The notes beneath the pieces are model-generated. The model did not search any database. It was not told where the DNA came from and was given only the letters and a program-made list of their open reading frames with translations. A stretch of 64,000 nt of DNA from Leifsonia virtsii (GTDB taxonomy: Bacteria; Actinomycetota; Actinomycetes; Actinomycetales; Microbacteriaceae): NCBI RefSeq assembly GCF_030433675.1, contig NZ_JAROCB010000002.1, positions 186,001 to 250,000 on the forward strand, given 5' to 3'. The translations under genes were made by a program, and so were the position numbers. Shown here in pieces: positions 1 to 7,833 of this stretch (position 1 is the stretch's first letter; every line of letters starts with the position of its first letter).

Positions 1-1
1 T

Positions 2-1030
2 CACGCTTGCAAGGTCGTACTAAGCGACAACTCTCGCTTCGCGAAGGACCGGAAGCGGATCGCCTCGCTGTCGTCGCCGGACATCCCCCGGAGCGTCCAG
101 ACCGAGGACCCTCCTAACAGGCTTGGACTTCGGCAGAAATTCAGACAGACACTGCGTCAGATGGATCTAGACCAGATCTGCGCGGAGGTTGGGGAGCGCT
201 TGGACCAGCGGCTGTCCAACGCGGGTGGCGACTTCGATTTCGTACGCGACGTCGCCAACCCGGCGGCTCTCGACTTGACGGCGACAGTGTTCGGGCTCAA
301 CCAAGTTCAGGCTGAAGACTATGTGAGTTGTCACCGGGCGTTACAGCGAGCGACCGACGGCGGACTCGATCCGACCCGTCGCACAGAAGGACGTCGTGCC
401 GGTGCGCTGTTGCAAAAGTACGCTGCCGAATGGATCGAGCAAGACGGGGTCGAAGCACTGCTCGCTCCAGCGAAAGCCTTTGCGCAGAAGTTCCCGAAGG
501 ACTACGTGATCAACACGTTTGCGGGAATGGTGAACGCGAGCTTCAGTACCGCCGCATCGCTTACGTCGGGGATATTCAGTCTCTTGGTGAGTGACCAGAA
601 CTTGGTGATCCAAGCTCGTGAGGCCATGCGATCGGGAGCCGGACTAATCGCTGCCAACGAATTCCTGAGGTTCCTGGCACCGGCTCAGGCAACCAGTCGA
701 TTCGTCGTTCAAGCCTGCGAGGTGGAGGGAACCGACCTTGAACCCGGTGACACCGTTGTGACCCTCATGGCCTCCGCCAATCGTGACCCGGACTACTTCA
801 AAGATCCCGATGAACTTGACCTCTTTCGTTCTCCCAACCGTCACCTCTCCTTCGCGGCTGGCCCGCATCTGTGTCTCGGGAGAAGGCTTGCAGAGCAGTG
901 GGGAGCAGAACTGATTCGCCGACTGGTCGAGACAGAACTCTTGGGCACCCTCACCACTGGCCGCGCCGCCCATCTCGACAGCGCGACAGTGAGGTCGATG
1001 GTGTCGCTTCCGGTCAGGCGGGAGTCATAG
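2..1030 (+). CDS. cytochrome P450, 5' end outside the window
   Basis: The reading frame is open to the left edge, so the gene begins before the window; 342 residues are visible of the roughly 400 usual for a bacterial P450. Upstream of the first ATG (161) the frame encodes a typical P450 stretch, DPPNRLGLRQKF, matching the DPPxHxRLR region, so 161 is not the start. The K-helix ExxR is EFLR (659–670) and the heme-thiolate motif is FAAGPHLCLG, with Cys encoded at 872–874. The I-helix (533–556, NASFSTAA) lacks the usual acid–Thr pair: Phe and Ser occupy those places. P450s that cross-link aromatic side chains often have altered I-helices. It leads a compact cluster with a 7-codon ORF, an amidinotransferase, an ATP-grasp ligase and an exporter. 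Inferred role: oxidative Tyr–His cross-linking of the micro-peptide. The fold is certain; the substrate is not. Confidence 0.9.
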   Translation, partial: HACKVVLSDNSRFAKDRKRIASLSSPDIPRSVQTEDPPNRLGLRQKFRQTLRQMDLDQICAEVGERLDQRLSNAGGDFDFVRDVANPAALDLTATVFGLNQVQAEDYVSCHRALQRATDGGLDPTRRTEGRRAGALLQKYAAEWIEQDGVEALLAPAKAFAQKFPKDYVINTFAGMVNASFSTAASLTSGIFSLLVSDQNLVIQAREAMRSGAGLIAANEFLRFLAPAQATSRFVVQACEVEGTDLEPGDTVVTLMASANRDPDYFKDPDELDLFRSPNRHLSFAAGPHLCLGRRLAEQWGAELIRRLVETELLGTLTTGRAAHLDSATVRSMVSLPVRRES

Positions 1031-1154
1031 CGTGCGGACAACAGTCGGCGCAGGCATTCGACAGCGTCTAGCCGGCGTCTGCCAGATCCAGGACTGGTAC
1101 GAGTCTTCGGCTGTCGACCCAATCGCCGCGGCGGCTGGTCGCGAGCCGATAGAC

Positions 1155-1181
1155 ACCGAGCGTCGAAAAACGAGGCTCGGT
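1155..1181. other. small inverted repeat upstream of the micro-ORF
   Basis: ACCGAGC at 1155–1161 pairs with GCTCGGT at 1175–1181 around a 13-nt A-rich loop. It lies in the 184-bp gap between the P450 stop codon and the 7-codon ORF. It could be a weak terminator of the P450 message or an operator; nothing decides between these. Confidence 0.3.
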
Positions 1182-1199
1182 CATCAAATGGAGCATTCG

Positions 1200-1207
1200 A
1201 AAGGAGG
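1200..1207 (+). promoter_or_regulatory. strong Shine-Dalgarno of the micro-ORF
   Basis: AAAGGAGG lies 7 nt before the ATG at 1215. It is the best ribosome-binding site seen in this region of the window and is the main reason to treat the seven-codon ORF as translated. Confidence 0.75.
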
Positions 1208-1214
1208 CTTTGCA

Positions 1215-1238
1215 ATGGAGTACAACCACATCACCTGA
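1215..1238 (+). CDS. 7-residue putative RiPP precursor, MEYNHIT
   Basis: A 24-nt ORF (ATG to TGA) encodes M-E-Y-N-H-I-T. It is far too short for normal gene calling, yet it has a perfect Shine-Dalgarno at ideal spacing and is followed 4 nt later by a 14-bp hairpin. Known biarylitide precursors (for example MRYYH) are pentapeptides with the pattern M-x-Y-x-[H/Y/W], and a neighbouring P450 cross-links the aromatic residues at positions 3 and 5. Here Tyr3 and His5 sit at exactly those positions, and a P450 is the adjacent gene. The two extra residues (Ile-Thr) would be a short follower. The alternative is an ordinary leader peptide for attenuation of the downstream genes, but it has no run of one regulatory amino acid. 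Function is inferred; no product is known. Confidence 0.6.
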   Translation: MEYNHIT

Positions 1239-1242
1239 CCTG

Positions 1243-1278
1243 TGTGCGGAGGCTCCCATCCAATGGAGCCTCCGCACA
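1243..1278 (+). terminator. perfect 14-bp hairpin after the micro-ORF
   Basis: TGTGCGGAGGCTCC (1243–1256) pairs perfectly with GGAGCCTCCGCACA (1265–1278) around an 8-nt loop, starting 4 nt after the micro-ORF stop. No T-tract follows. A partial terminator or mRNA-stabilising hairpin here would raise precursor expression over the downstream enzyme genes, a common arrangement behind RiPP precursor genes. It could also act as an attenuator. Confidence 0.65.
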
Positions 1279-1330
1279 TCGACGAAACGCCAGTCAGGAC
1301 GATGGAAGCATCACGATTGAGGAATCCGCT

Positions 1331-2476
1331 TTGACAACCGTAAATACGCACAATGACTGGGACCCGCTAAAGGAAATCATCGTTGGCTCCGCAGAAAACT
1401 ACACATCTCATGACCGCGAACTGTCCTTCGATGTGTTCTTCCATGAGAATCTGTTTCGGTCTGACTGGGCTTACCCCCGCCTGACGCAAGCTACTCGACT
1501 GGACACGGGGCGACGCTCTTGGGCCATCAAGCAGCGGTACGTCGAAGAGCTTTCCGAGGACGTGGAGAGCTTGGCTGTAACGCTCTCAGCGCTGGGGGTG
1601 ACGGTACGGCGCCCCAAGACTCTTCCTCCGAATGCCGCATGCATCTCAGGATTCGGGTGGGAAGCCCCACCTGTACCAGCGCTAAACATCCGCGACAACA
1701 CTCTCATCGTCGGGTCTGAGATCATCGAGACCCCTCCGGCCATCCGATCTCGTTATCTTGAAACGCGACTACTCGCGCCTGTCTTCGCCGACTACTTTCG
1801 GGCCGGTGCGGATTGGACGACCATGCCGCGCCCGGTACTGACGGACACGTCATTCGACCTGTCCTACGCTCGAGACACCGAGTCGACTCTGGGCGGTCCG
1901 ACAGAGCCCATCGAGGAACCGCAGCCGACCCCCTTCGACGTCGGCCTCGAGATGATTCTCGACGGCGCGCAATGTCTGCGGCTCGGGCGTGACATCATCA
2001 TCAACGTTGCAAATGAGAACCATGCCTTAGCCGTGAGTTGGCTGCAGCGACATCTTGAACCTCGATACCGGATCCACGTCGTTCACCGTATGAGCGACAA
2101 CCATATCGACTCGATGATTCTGGCCCTCAAACCGGGTGTCTTTTTGGCCCGGCACCCAGGCATCAAGTACCTGATGCCCGAGAAGTTCCAGAAGTGGAAA
2201 TTCATCGTTCCCCCCGAGCCTGATGCGAGTAGCTTCCCTCGGTACACGGACGATGACCTTGTCTTGACCAGCCCGTACATAGACCTGAACGTGCTCTCGA
2301 TCTCCCCGCACGAAGTGCTTGTGAACGAAGCGTGTGGAGGGTTGATCCGAGAACTCGAATCGCACGGCTTCACCCCCATCCCAGTACGGCACCGGCATCG
2401 CCGGCTGTTCGGTGGGGGGTTTCACTGCTTTACCCTCGACACCGTGCGCGAGGGAGCGCTGGAAGACTACTCATGA
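1331..2476 (+). CDS. amidinotransferase (AGAT/StrB1-like)
   Basis: A 381-residue enzyme of the arginine:glycine / inosamine-phosphate amidinotransferase family, which moves the amidino group of arginine to an amine to give a guanidino product and ornithine. It carries ILDGAQCLRLGRD (Asp211), the HID motif (His258, Asp260) and the active-site GGGFHCFT with Cys366, corresponding to the Asp, His and Cys triad of human AGAT. The C-terminus (DTVREGALEDY) also resembles AGAT. I place the start at TTG 1331, preceded by TGAGGA at good spacing. An earlier GTG at 1244 falls inside the hairpin and would add 29 residues unlike the family. The stop overlaps the next ATG (ATGA). In context it probably makes a guanidino amino acid or guanidinates the peptide; the acceptor is unknown. 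Family assignment is firm. Confidence 0.85.
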   Translation: MTTVNTHNDWDPLKEIIVGSAENYTSHDRELSFDVFFHENLFRSDWAYPRLTQATRLDTGRRSWAIKQRYVEELSEDVESLAVTLSALGVTVRRPKTLPPNAACISGFGWEAPPVPALNIRDNTLIVGSEIIETPPAIRSRYLETRLLAPVFADYFRAGADWTTMPRPVLTDTSFDLSYARDTESTLGGPTEPIEEPQPTPFDVGLEMILDGAQCLRLGRDIIINVANENHALAVSWLQRHLEPRYRIHVVHRMSDNHIDSMILALKPGVFLARHPGIKYLMPEKFQKWKFIVPPEPDASSFPRYTDDDLVLTSPYIDLNVLSISPHEVLVNEACGGLIRELESHGFTPIPVRHRHRRLFGGGFHCFTLDTVREGALEDYS

Positions 2477-3786
2477 GACTGCTCATCGCGAACGACATGG
2501 ACGACGCGATTGTCCACAAGGTCGATGTCCGATCCTGGGCGCAGCGCGTGATGTGGCTTGTTCAAGATGGCGATGCTGTCATCTTGATGGATGAGCCTGA
2601 CGAAGATTTTGTTCGCTACGTCGCCGACGTTAAAGGGATTGACCGATCGACCTTACGTTTCCTTGTTCTGCCTGGAGCCGGGCGCTTCAATCGCAGAATG
2701 TTCGATCACGAGCTTCTCCTCGACGCGGGATTCATTTCGACTGTTCGAGAGCTCGGACACGTAGACGACGTTGTGGCTCTTTGGAACTCGCCCTTCGTCG
2801 TTCAATTCCTATGCGAATTGGGTCTGTCGCATCTATGGGAAAGCCACCGGGTATACGCCCAGGACGCGGTTGAGAGCTTCAACAACAAGGGACAATTTCG
2901 TATCTTCGCTTCTGCGGCGGGAGTGCCGATACCGGACGGGTTCACCTGCCGAACGGTGGACGAAGCGCTGTTTCACAGTCGCAGGCTCTTCGCGCGGTAC
3001 CCGGCGCTGATGGTGAAGCGGGCGCATGGGGGTGGTGGCTCAGGAAACCTGCTTCTCACAAGTCAGCCGAGCGTCCAAGGGACGCGGTCGGGAAACTCAA
3101 GACGAGCCGTGGTGCACAGCCAGGAAGATCTGGCCGACTTTTGGGTGGACCAGTGGGATTGGGCATCTTCTAACGGGCGGTACCCGGTTGTGGTGGAGCG
3201 ATACATTGATCAAGCCGACACCCTGTATGTCGAATACTTCCTCGACGAGACAGGGATAGGCGCAGGTGCCTCGGGAGAGCTGCATTTTGTAGACGGCAGT
3301 CTCGCACGCGAAGTAGTACCCACCCGCGCAGTCGACCCCTCAAGCGAGCTGCTCGCGGCGGCGGGGCGTCTAGCGACGGTCTATCACCGACTAGGCTGTC
3401 GCGGCTATCTGAGCGCCGACGCGATAGCCAAACAGAACGGCTACTTCGCGTTCACGGAAGTGAACCACCGGTTCACAGGGTCGACGCACCTCTACACCGT
3501 CCTACGAAAGCTGCCGAAGGTCAAAGAAGGAGACCTCTCGGTTACGCAGCTGACGTCTCCATCCGCTTGGGGAGTGCGCACCGTCGCCGCCCTTCGTGAG
3601 GCACTGGAAACGGCGAACGTCACGTACTGGAGCGACGCCACGACAGCGGTAGTTCCGATCACTCCTCCTATCGGAGAAAAGGGAGTGCTGATCCTTGCGG
3701 TCATCCACCCTCCAGGACACGACGTCCAAGAAGTGCTCAACAAAGTCGCTGAGAGCCTGATGGCGTCCAACAGCCGGTCGCAGTAG
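2473..3786 (+). CDS. ATP-grasp ligase, possibly PGM1-like peptide ligase
   Basis: A 437-residue protein whose ATG overlaps the amidinotransferase stop, giving translational coupling. ATP-grasp features are visible: the substrate/ATP region FNNKGQFRIFASAAGVPIP, the nucleotide-binding Lys182 followed by a glycine-rich loop (VKRAHGGGGSGN), and the metal-binding EVNHRFTGSTH (Glu329, Asn331). The first ~130 residues form a pre-ATP-grasp-like region (MRLLIANDMDD). The size and EVNxRxxGST signature recall PGM1 of pheganomycin biosynthesis, which joins a guanidino amino acid to a ribosomal peptide and also sits beside an amidinotransferase. Inferred role: ATP-dependent amide bond formation between a guanidino acid and the N-terminus of the processed micro-peptide. 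It could instead be a free-standing amino acid ligase. Composition matches its cluster neighbours. Confidence 0.7.
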   Translation: MRLLIANDMDDAIVHKVDVRSWAQRVMWLVQDGDAVILMDEPDEDFVRYVADVKGIDRSTLRFLVLPGAGRFNRRMFDHELLLDAGFISTVRELGHVDDVVALWNSPFVVQFLCELGLSHLWESHRVYAQDAVESFNNKGQFRIFASAAGVPIPDGFTCRTVDEALFHSRRLFARYPALMVKRAHGGGGSGNLLLTSQPSVQGTRSGNSRRAVVHSQEDLADFWVDQWDWASSNGRYPVVVERYIDQADTLYVEYFLDETGIGAGASGELHFVDGSLAREVVPTRAVDPSSELLAAAGRLATVYHRLGCRGYLSADAIAKQNGYFAFTEVNHRFTGSTHLYTVLRKLPKVKEGDLSVTQLTSPSAWGVRTVAALREALETANVTYWSDATTAVVPITPPIGEKGVLILAVIHPPGHDVQEVLNKVAESLMASNSRSQ

Positions 3787-3822
3787 GCGAGTGAACCGAG
3801 GCATCACCAGAAAGGGGCTGAC

Positions 3823-5052
3823 GTGCCTTTTCTCGCTAAGAGCGATTCGACGAAGCGCCAACAGCTATTGCGCGGTCCGTTCGTGCCATTCTTCATTGGA
3901 AGAACCGTTGACCTTGCCGGCGGTGCGATGACAGCAATCGTGGTGCCGCTGGCCGTTCTGGGTGCGTCGCATTCCATAACGGATGCTGGCATCGTGGCCA
4001 CAGCTACCCTGCTTCCAACCCTCGCTTTCATGCTCCTCGGGGGAGTCGCCGCCGATCGGCTTACGAGACGTTCCTTGCTTGTCACCACATGCTTAGTCAG
4101 CGCCGGTATGCAGGTGGGAATGGGCGCTCTGCTGCTCAGCGGGCACTATTCACTGCTGTGGATGGCGCTGTTCGGCGTCGTGATCGGGGTCTCCTCTGCC
4201 TTCAGCGGCCCATCGCTTAGAGGAATCGTCCCAGAGCTTGTTGGGAACGCCGATTTGCAACGCGCGAACGCGGCCCTGGCGACAACCAGAAGCGCCGTCC
4301 GCGTGGCGGGTCCGATGATCGGGGGCATCCTGGTTGCGTCAGTCGGAGGGGGTTGGGCGCTCATAGTGGATGCCATCTCGTCGGTTGTGGCGGCCGCGTG
4401 TTTTCTTCTCATACCGCGGGGAAATCGACCTAGCGCACCGACCGCAGTCTGGGTGAGCCTCAAGCAAGGTTGGAGAGCATTCTCGGGTGCCCGGTGGATC
4501 TGGATCTCGAGCATAAGCTTCGCAATCATCAATGCCCTCAACGTCGCACCGGTACAGATCCTTGGCGCGGCCATCGTGGCGCCGGTCATGGGGGCGGCCA
4601 GCTGGGGAGCGCTGCTCTCAGGCCGAGTTCTGGGCACGCTCCTATCAAGTGCAGCACTTGTCAGGTTTCAGATCTCCAGGCCGTTGGTCACTGGGAGGCT
4701 GATGGGTTCGCTGATCGTGCTCCCCCTACTTGGGGTCGGACTGATCCATGAGTTCTGGTTGCTTCTCGCAATGTTCTTCGCCGGAGGAGTTGGTTCCGGA
4801 GTCCTGAATGTCACCTACGATTCAACACTTCAAGCCAAAGTTCCAACCGAAGCGATGTCAAGAGTGTCGTCGTGGGACGATCTCATTGCGTTCGCGGCGA
4901 TCCCTGCCGCGCAGGTGGCAGTGGGGCCAATTGCGGCACTGCTGGGGAACGAGCGTGTAGCAATCCTTTCCGCCTGCGGAATTGCCTTGGCAGTCCTGGT
5001 TCCCTTGGCTGCATCGAGCATTCGTTCCCGTGATCTGGCGATGGCCAGCTGA
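3823..5052 (+). CDS. MFS exporter of the peptide cluster
   Basis: A 409-residue major facilitator with about 12 hydrophobic segments, resembling the enterobactin-exporter-like MFS group. The loop between TM2 and TM3 has the family A-motif in the form GGVAADRLTRRSL. Start is GTG 3823, preceded by AGAAAGGGG. It follows the ATP-grasp gene after 36 nt in the same direction and is the last gene of the lower-GC cluster. The natural reading is export of the cluster's product and self-protection. The substrate cannot be told from sequence. No regulator gene is present in the visible part of the cluster. Confidence 0.85.
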   Translation: MPFLAKSDSTKRQQLLRGPFVPFFIGRTVDLAGGAMTAIVVPLAVLGASHSITDAGIVATATLLPTLAFMLLGGVAADRLTRRSLLVTTCLVSAGMQVGMGALLLSGHYSLLWMALFGVVIGVSSAFSGPSLRGIVPELVGNADLQRANAALATTRSAVRVAGPMIGGILVASVGGGWALIVDAISSVVAAACFLLIPRGNRPSAPTAVWVSLKQGWRAFSGARWIWISSISFAIINALNVAPVQILGAAIVAPVMGAASWGALLSGRVLGTLLSSAALVRFQISRPLVTGRLMGSLIVLPLLGVGLIHEFWLLLAMFFAGGVGSGVLNVTYDSTLQAKVPTEAMSRVSSWDDLIAFAAIPAAQVAVGPIAALLGNERVAILSACGIALAVLVPLAASSIRSRDLAMAS

Positions 5053-5281
5053 CCACCCGTTTCAGGGGCCCACTACCTCCATACCCTTCTTTGCCGCCAC
5101 ATCGCCGCACAACGCGGCCAGCCACTGCCGGACCCCGCTCCGCAACTATCCAGTCGGCGGAACTCACTTTGGAGGCGTCCGCTCTGCATGCACTCCAAAG
5201 TCTCTCCTGACGGGATCATCGCTGGGACTGAAAGGACTGGCCGCGATCGGACGCCGTGCACCCACCCGGTAGGCTGGCCCC
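5053..5281. other. boundary of the peptide cluster, with inverted repeat
   Basis: A 229-bp gap where composition changes from the moderate GC of the peptide cluster to the higher GC of the rest. It contains the inverted repeat ACTTTGGAG (5166–5174) / CTCCAAAGT (5193–5201) with an 18-nt loop, a candidate terminator. I looked for a tRNA end or attachment site and saw none. Confidence 0.5.
5270..5275 (+). promoter_or_regulatory. -10 element of leaderless dcd
   Basis: TAGGCT ends 6 nt before the GTG start of dcd and there is no Shine-Dalgarno, so transcription probably starts at or next to the start codon. Confidence 0.55.
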
Positions 5282-5884
5282 GTGCTTCTCTCCGATCGCG
5301 ATATCAAGGCCGAGCTGGATGCCGGGCGGATCGCCTTGGAGCCGTACCAGCCCGAGATGGTCCAGCCGTCGAGCATCGACGTGCGCCTCGACCGGTTCTT
5401 CCGGCTGTTCGACAACCACAAGTACCCCTTCATCGACCCGGCGGTCGACCAGCCCGAGCTGACCCGGTTCGTCGAAGTGGACGCCGACCAGCCGTTCATC
5501 TTGCACCCGGGCGAGTTCGTCCTCGGCTCCACGTTCGAGCTCGTCAGCCTCCCCGACGACGTCGCAGCGCGCCTCGAGGGCAAGAGCTCGCTCGGCCGCC
5601 TCGGCCTCCTCACGCACTCCACCGCCGGTTTCATCGACCCCGGATTCTCGGGTCACGTCACGCTCGAGCTGAGCAACGTCGCCACGCTGCCGATCAAGCT
5701 CTGGCCCGGCATGAAGATCGGCCAGATGTGCTTCTTCCGCCTCTCCTCCGCGGCCGAGCGGCCGTACGGGTCGGCGGAGTACTCCTCGCGGTACCAGGGC
5801 CAGCGCGGGCCGACGGCATCCCGCTCGTACCTGAACTTCCACCGCACCGACGTCTCCACCACCGAGGCGGGGCGACCGTCCTGA
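5282..5884 (+). CDS. dcd: dCTP deaminase (likely dUMP-forming)
   Basis: A 200-residue member of the dCTP deaminase/dUTPase trimeric family, full length. It starts with the typical [17 protein letters not shown] and contains the substrate-site [20 protein letters not shown] followed by [11 protein letters not shown], where the catalytic Glu lies. The C-terminal [13 protein letters not shown] is the mobile lid over the triphosphate. The actinobacterial enzymes of this type convert dCTP to dUMP in one step, supplying thymidylate synthesis. The gene is the first of the high-GC background and is apparently leaderless. The start is GTG 5282. Identification is firm; bifunctionality is from knowledge of actinobacterial relatives. 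Confidence 0.95.
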   Translation: MLLSDRDIKAELDAGRIALEPYQPEMVQPSSIDVRLDRFFRLFDNHKYPFIDPAVDQPELTRFVEVDADQPFILHPGEFVLGSTFELVSLPDDVAARLEGKSSLGRLGLLTHSTAGFIDPGFSGHVTLELSNVATLPIKLWPGMKIGQMCFFRLSSAAERPYGSAEYSSRYQGQRGPTASRSYLNFHRTDVSTTEAGRPS

Positions 5885-5909
5885 CCTGAACCCGACCGAA
5901 AGGGGCACC

Positions 5910-6437
5910 ATGAGCGAGACCACCGACGCGGCGTTCGCACGGGCCCTGATCAGTCCAGGTCCCATGCCGGAGAACCCGCAGCGGATGCAGTTGTTCGGCC
6001 GCCTGGTCGGCAGCTGGCGGGCCGACGTCCGCCTGCTCGACGAGGCCACCGGGGTGTGGGGCGAGTCGGTCAACGAGTGGCTCTTCGCCTACACGCTCGG
6101 CGGCCGCGCTGTGCAGGACGTGCTCGTCATCCGCGACGAGAGCGACCCGGAGGGGATCCGCGGCCGTGGCTCGACTATCCGGGTGTACGACACCGCCCTC
6201 GGCGCGTGGCGGGTGAACTGGTTCGGCGCGGCGAGCGGCGACTTCTGCACCCTGGTCGCGACGCCGCACCGGCGCGACGGCATCCGGCAGGACGGCACGC
6301 AGACCGACGGGCGCCCGATCCGCTGGAACTTCTCCAACATCACCGACGAGTCCTTCGAGTGGGACGGCTGGGTCTCCGACGACGAGGGTCGCACCTGGTG
6401 GCTGGAGCAGCACATCGACGCGGTCAGGACGGCGTGA
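5910..6437 (+). CDS. hypothetical lipocalin-like protein
   Basis: A 175-residue soluble protein with a good ribosome-binding site (GAAAGGGG). The sequence MQLFGRLVGSWRADVRLLD...NEWLFAYTLGGRAVQDVLVI resembles DUF1579-type lipocalin-like domains, which begin with a LxGxW element and form a small β-barrel. No signal peptide or catalytic motif is visible. It sits 10 nt upstream of a lectin-fold gene, so the two are probably co-transcribed. The function is unknown. I am confident that it is a gene from codon bias and RBS, less so of the fold. Confidence 0.75.
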   Translation: MSETTDAAFARALISPGPMPENPQRMQLFGRLVGSWRADVRLLDEATGVWGESVNEWLFAYTLGGRAVQDVLVIRDESDPEGIRGRGSTIRVYDTALGAWRVNWFGAASGDFCTLVATPHRRDGIRQDGTQTDGRPIRWNFSNITDESFEWDGWVSDDEGRTWWLEQHIDAVRTA

Positions 6438-6447
6438 GGGGTCCGCG

Positions 6448-7194
6448 GTGTTCGACGACTTCGACGAGCCGGGGCTCGACCGCAGCGTCTGGCTCCCGCA
6501 CTACCTGCCCGCGTGGAGTTCGCTCGCCGCGACGCGGGCGAGCCACCTCATCCACGACTCGCACCTCGAGCTGAGCATCCCGCCAGAGCAGGGGCTGTGG
6601 TGCGAGGGCGACCACGAGCCGCCGCTGCGGGTCTCCGGACTGCAGACCGGCAACTTCTCGGGGCCGGTCGGGTCGACGATCGGGCAGCAGCCGTACCGCG
6701 ACGGACTGCGCGTGCGCGAGGAGCAGCAGGAGTTCCGCGGCTGCCTGATCGAGCGCGGGACCGTCGGGATGCGCGCCTCGCTCTACCTCGACCGGCGATC
6801 GATGGCGTCGCTGTGGCTGGTCGGCTTCGAAGACCGGCCGGAGCGGAGCGGCGAGGTGTGCGTCATGGAGGTCTTCGGGCGCGACGTGGGCGAGGACGAT
6901 GCCCTCGTCGGCATGGGGTTCCACGCGTTCCGCGATCCGCGGCTGGCGGAGGATTTCGAGCGCGTCCCACTGCAGATCGACGTGCGCGAGCCGCACGCGT
7001 ACGAGGTGCATCTGGACGGGGACGAGGCGACATTCCGAGTGGACGGCCGGGTGGTCCGCATCCTCGATGCTCCGCCGCAGTACCCGCTTCAGCTCATGCT
7101 GGCGGTGTTCGACTTCCCCGAGGCTCCGGATGCGGTCGGAGCCGGGCACGCGTTCGTGCCGACGCTCTCGGTCGACCGGGTCTGGGCGACCTGA
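6448..7194 (+). CDS. concanavalin-like (GH16-type fold) hypothetical protein
   Basis: A 248-residue protein starting at GTG 6448, preceded by GTGAGGGG just after the upstream stop. The start FDDFDEPGLDRSVWLPHYLP is typical of laminarinase-type concanavalin A-like domains, and the C-terminal VDRVW strand fits the same β-sandwich. The catalytic ExDxxE motif of GH16 hydrolases is not evident; the nearest segment reads VCVMEVFGRDVG. It may therefore bind carbohydrate or be a divergent enzyme. It has no signal peptide, which is odd for a polysaccharide hydrolase. It pairs with the preceding lipocalin-like gene. Confidence 0.7.
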   Translation: MFDDFDEPGLDRSVWLPHYLPAWSSLAATRASHLIHDSHLELSIPPEQGLWCEGDHEPPLRVSGLQTGNFSGPVGSTIGQQPYRDGLRVREEQQEFRGCLIERGTVGMRASLYLDRRSMASLWLVGFEDRPERSGEVCVMEVFGRDVGEDDALVGMGFHAFRDPRLAEDFERVPLQIDVREPHAYEVHLDGDEATFRVDGRVVRILDAPPQYPLQLMLAVFDFPEAPDAVGAGHAFVPTLSVDRVWAT

Positions 7195-7270
7195 TGAGCG
7201 CGCTCAGGGATTCGGCCGCAGGCATACGACGACCTGAGTTATCCACAGTTCATTGCACAGGTGGAAAATA

Positions 7271-7285
7271 GTGAGTGGTACTCAC
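7271..7285. other. small palindrome at the 3' end of idi
   Basis: GTGAGT-GGT-ACTCAC is a 15-bp palindrome overlapping the idi stop codon, in the gap between the convergent lectin-like gene and idi. It may contribute to termination, but the stem is short. Confidence 0.25.
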
Positions 7286-7833
7286 AGCTGACCCGAAGCT
7301 TCGACGCTCCGGTCGGCGTAGAGGGCGGGCAGCTGGAGGGTCAGCCAGGGGCTGAACGCCCATGGTGTCGCCTCGATGGCGGCCAGCAGCGAGCGTGGGT
7401 CCGCCCACGTCCACTCGGCCACCTCTGCCGGCGACGGGTCGAGCTCGCCCACGACCGTCGCCGTGAAGACCGGGCACACCTCGTACTCGACGATGCCGGC
7501 CGCGTCGACCGCGCGGTAGCGGAAGTCGGGCAGCACCGGCGCGAGGTTGTCGATCCGCGCGCCGAGCTCGTCGGACGCGCGGCGGCGGACCGCATCCTCG
7601 AATCCCTCGCCCGGGCCGGGGTGGCCGCAGAACGAGTTGGTCCAGACGCCCGGCCAGGTCGCCTTGCCGAGCGCCCGGCGCGTGACCAGGATGCGGCCCT
7701 CGCCGTCGAAGAGGTGGCACGAGAAGGCCAGGTGCAGGGGCGTCTCCGTCGTGTGCACCGTCGCCTTATCGGCTGTGCCGATGGGCGTTCCGTCCTCGGC
7801 GAGCAGCACGACCTCTTCGCGCGGTGGCGTCAT
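7282..7833 (-). CDS. idi: isopentenyl-diphosphate delta-isomerase, type I
   Basis: A 183-residue Nudix-fold enzyme that interconverts isopentenyl and dimethylallyl diphosphate in isoprenoid biosynthesis. Diagnostic residues are visible: the catalytic Cys in TNSFCGHP, the modified Nudix helix RRRASDELG, and the second catalytic acid region IVEYEVCPVF. Length is normal for bacterial type I IDI. Its ATG overlaps the stop of the upstream MarR-type gene (ATGA), so the two are translationally coupled. That is an unusual partner and suggests the regulator may govern isoprenoid or carotenoid supply. No other isoprenoid gene is in the window. Confidence 0.93.
   Translation of the reverse strand: MTPPREEVVLLAEDGTPIGTADKATVHTTETPLHLAFSCHLFDGEGRILVTRRALGKATWPGVWTNSFCGHPGPGEGFEDAVRRRASDELGARIDNLAPVLPDFRYRAVDAAGIVEYEVCPVFTATVVGELDPSPAEVAEWTWADPRSLLAAIEATPWAFSPWLTLQLPALYADRSVEASGQL

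Noticed and set aside
1244-1330. Upstream GTG 1244 as start of the amidinotransferase
   Set aside because: It lies in the hairpin, has no Shine-Dalgarno, and adds residues unlike the family; TTG 1331 has TGAGGA before it.
5053-5281. tRNA or attachment site at the end of the peptide cluster
   Set aside because: No cloverleaf or CCA-like 3' end could be drawn and no integrase is in view.
7239-7247. TTATCCACA, a perfect DnaA box
   Set aside because: A single copy without neighbours or dnaA/dnaN nearby; not evidence of an origin.
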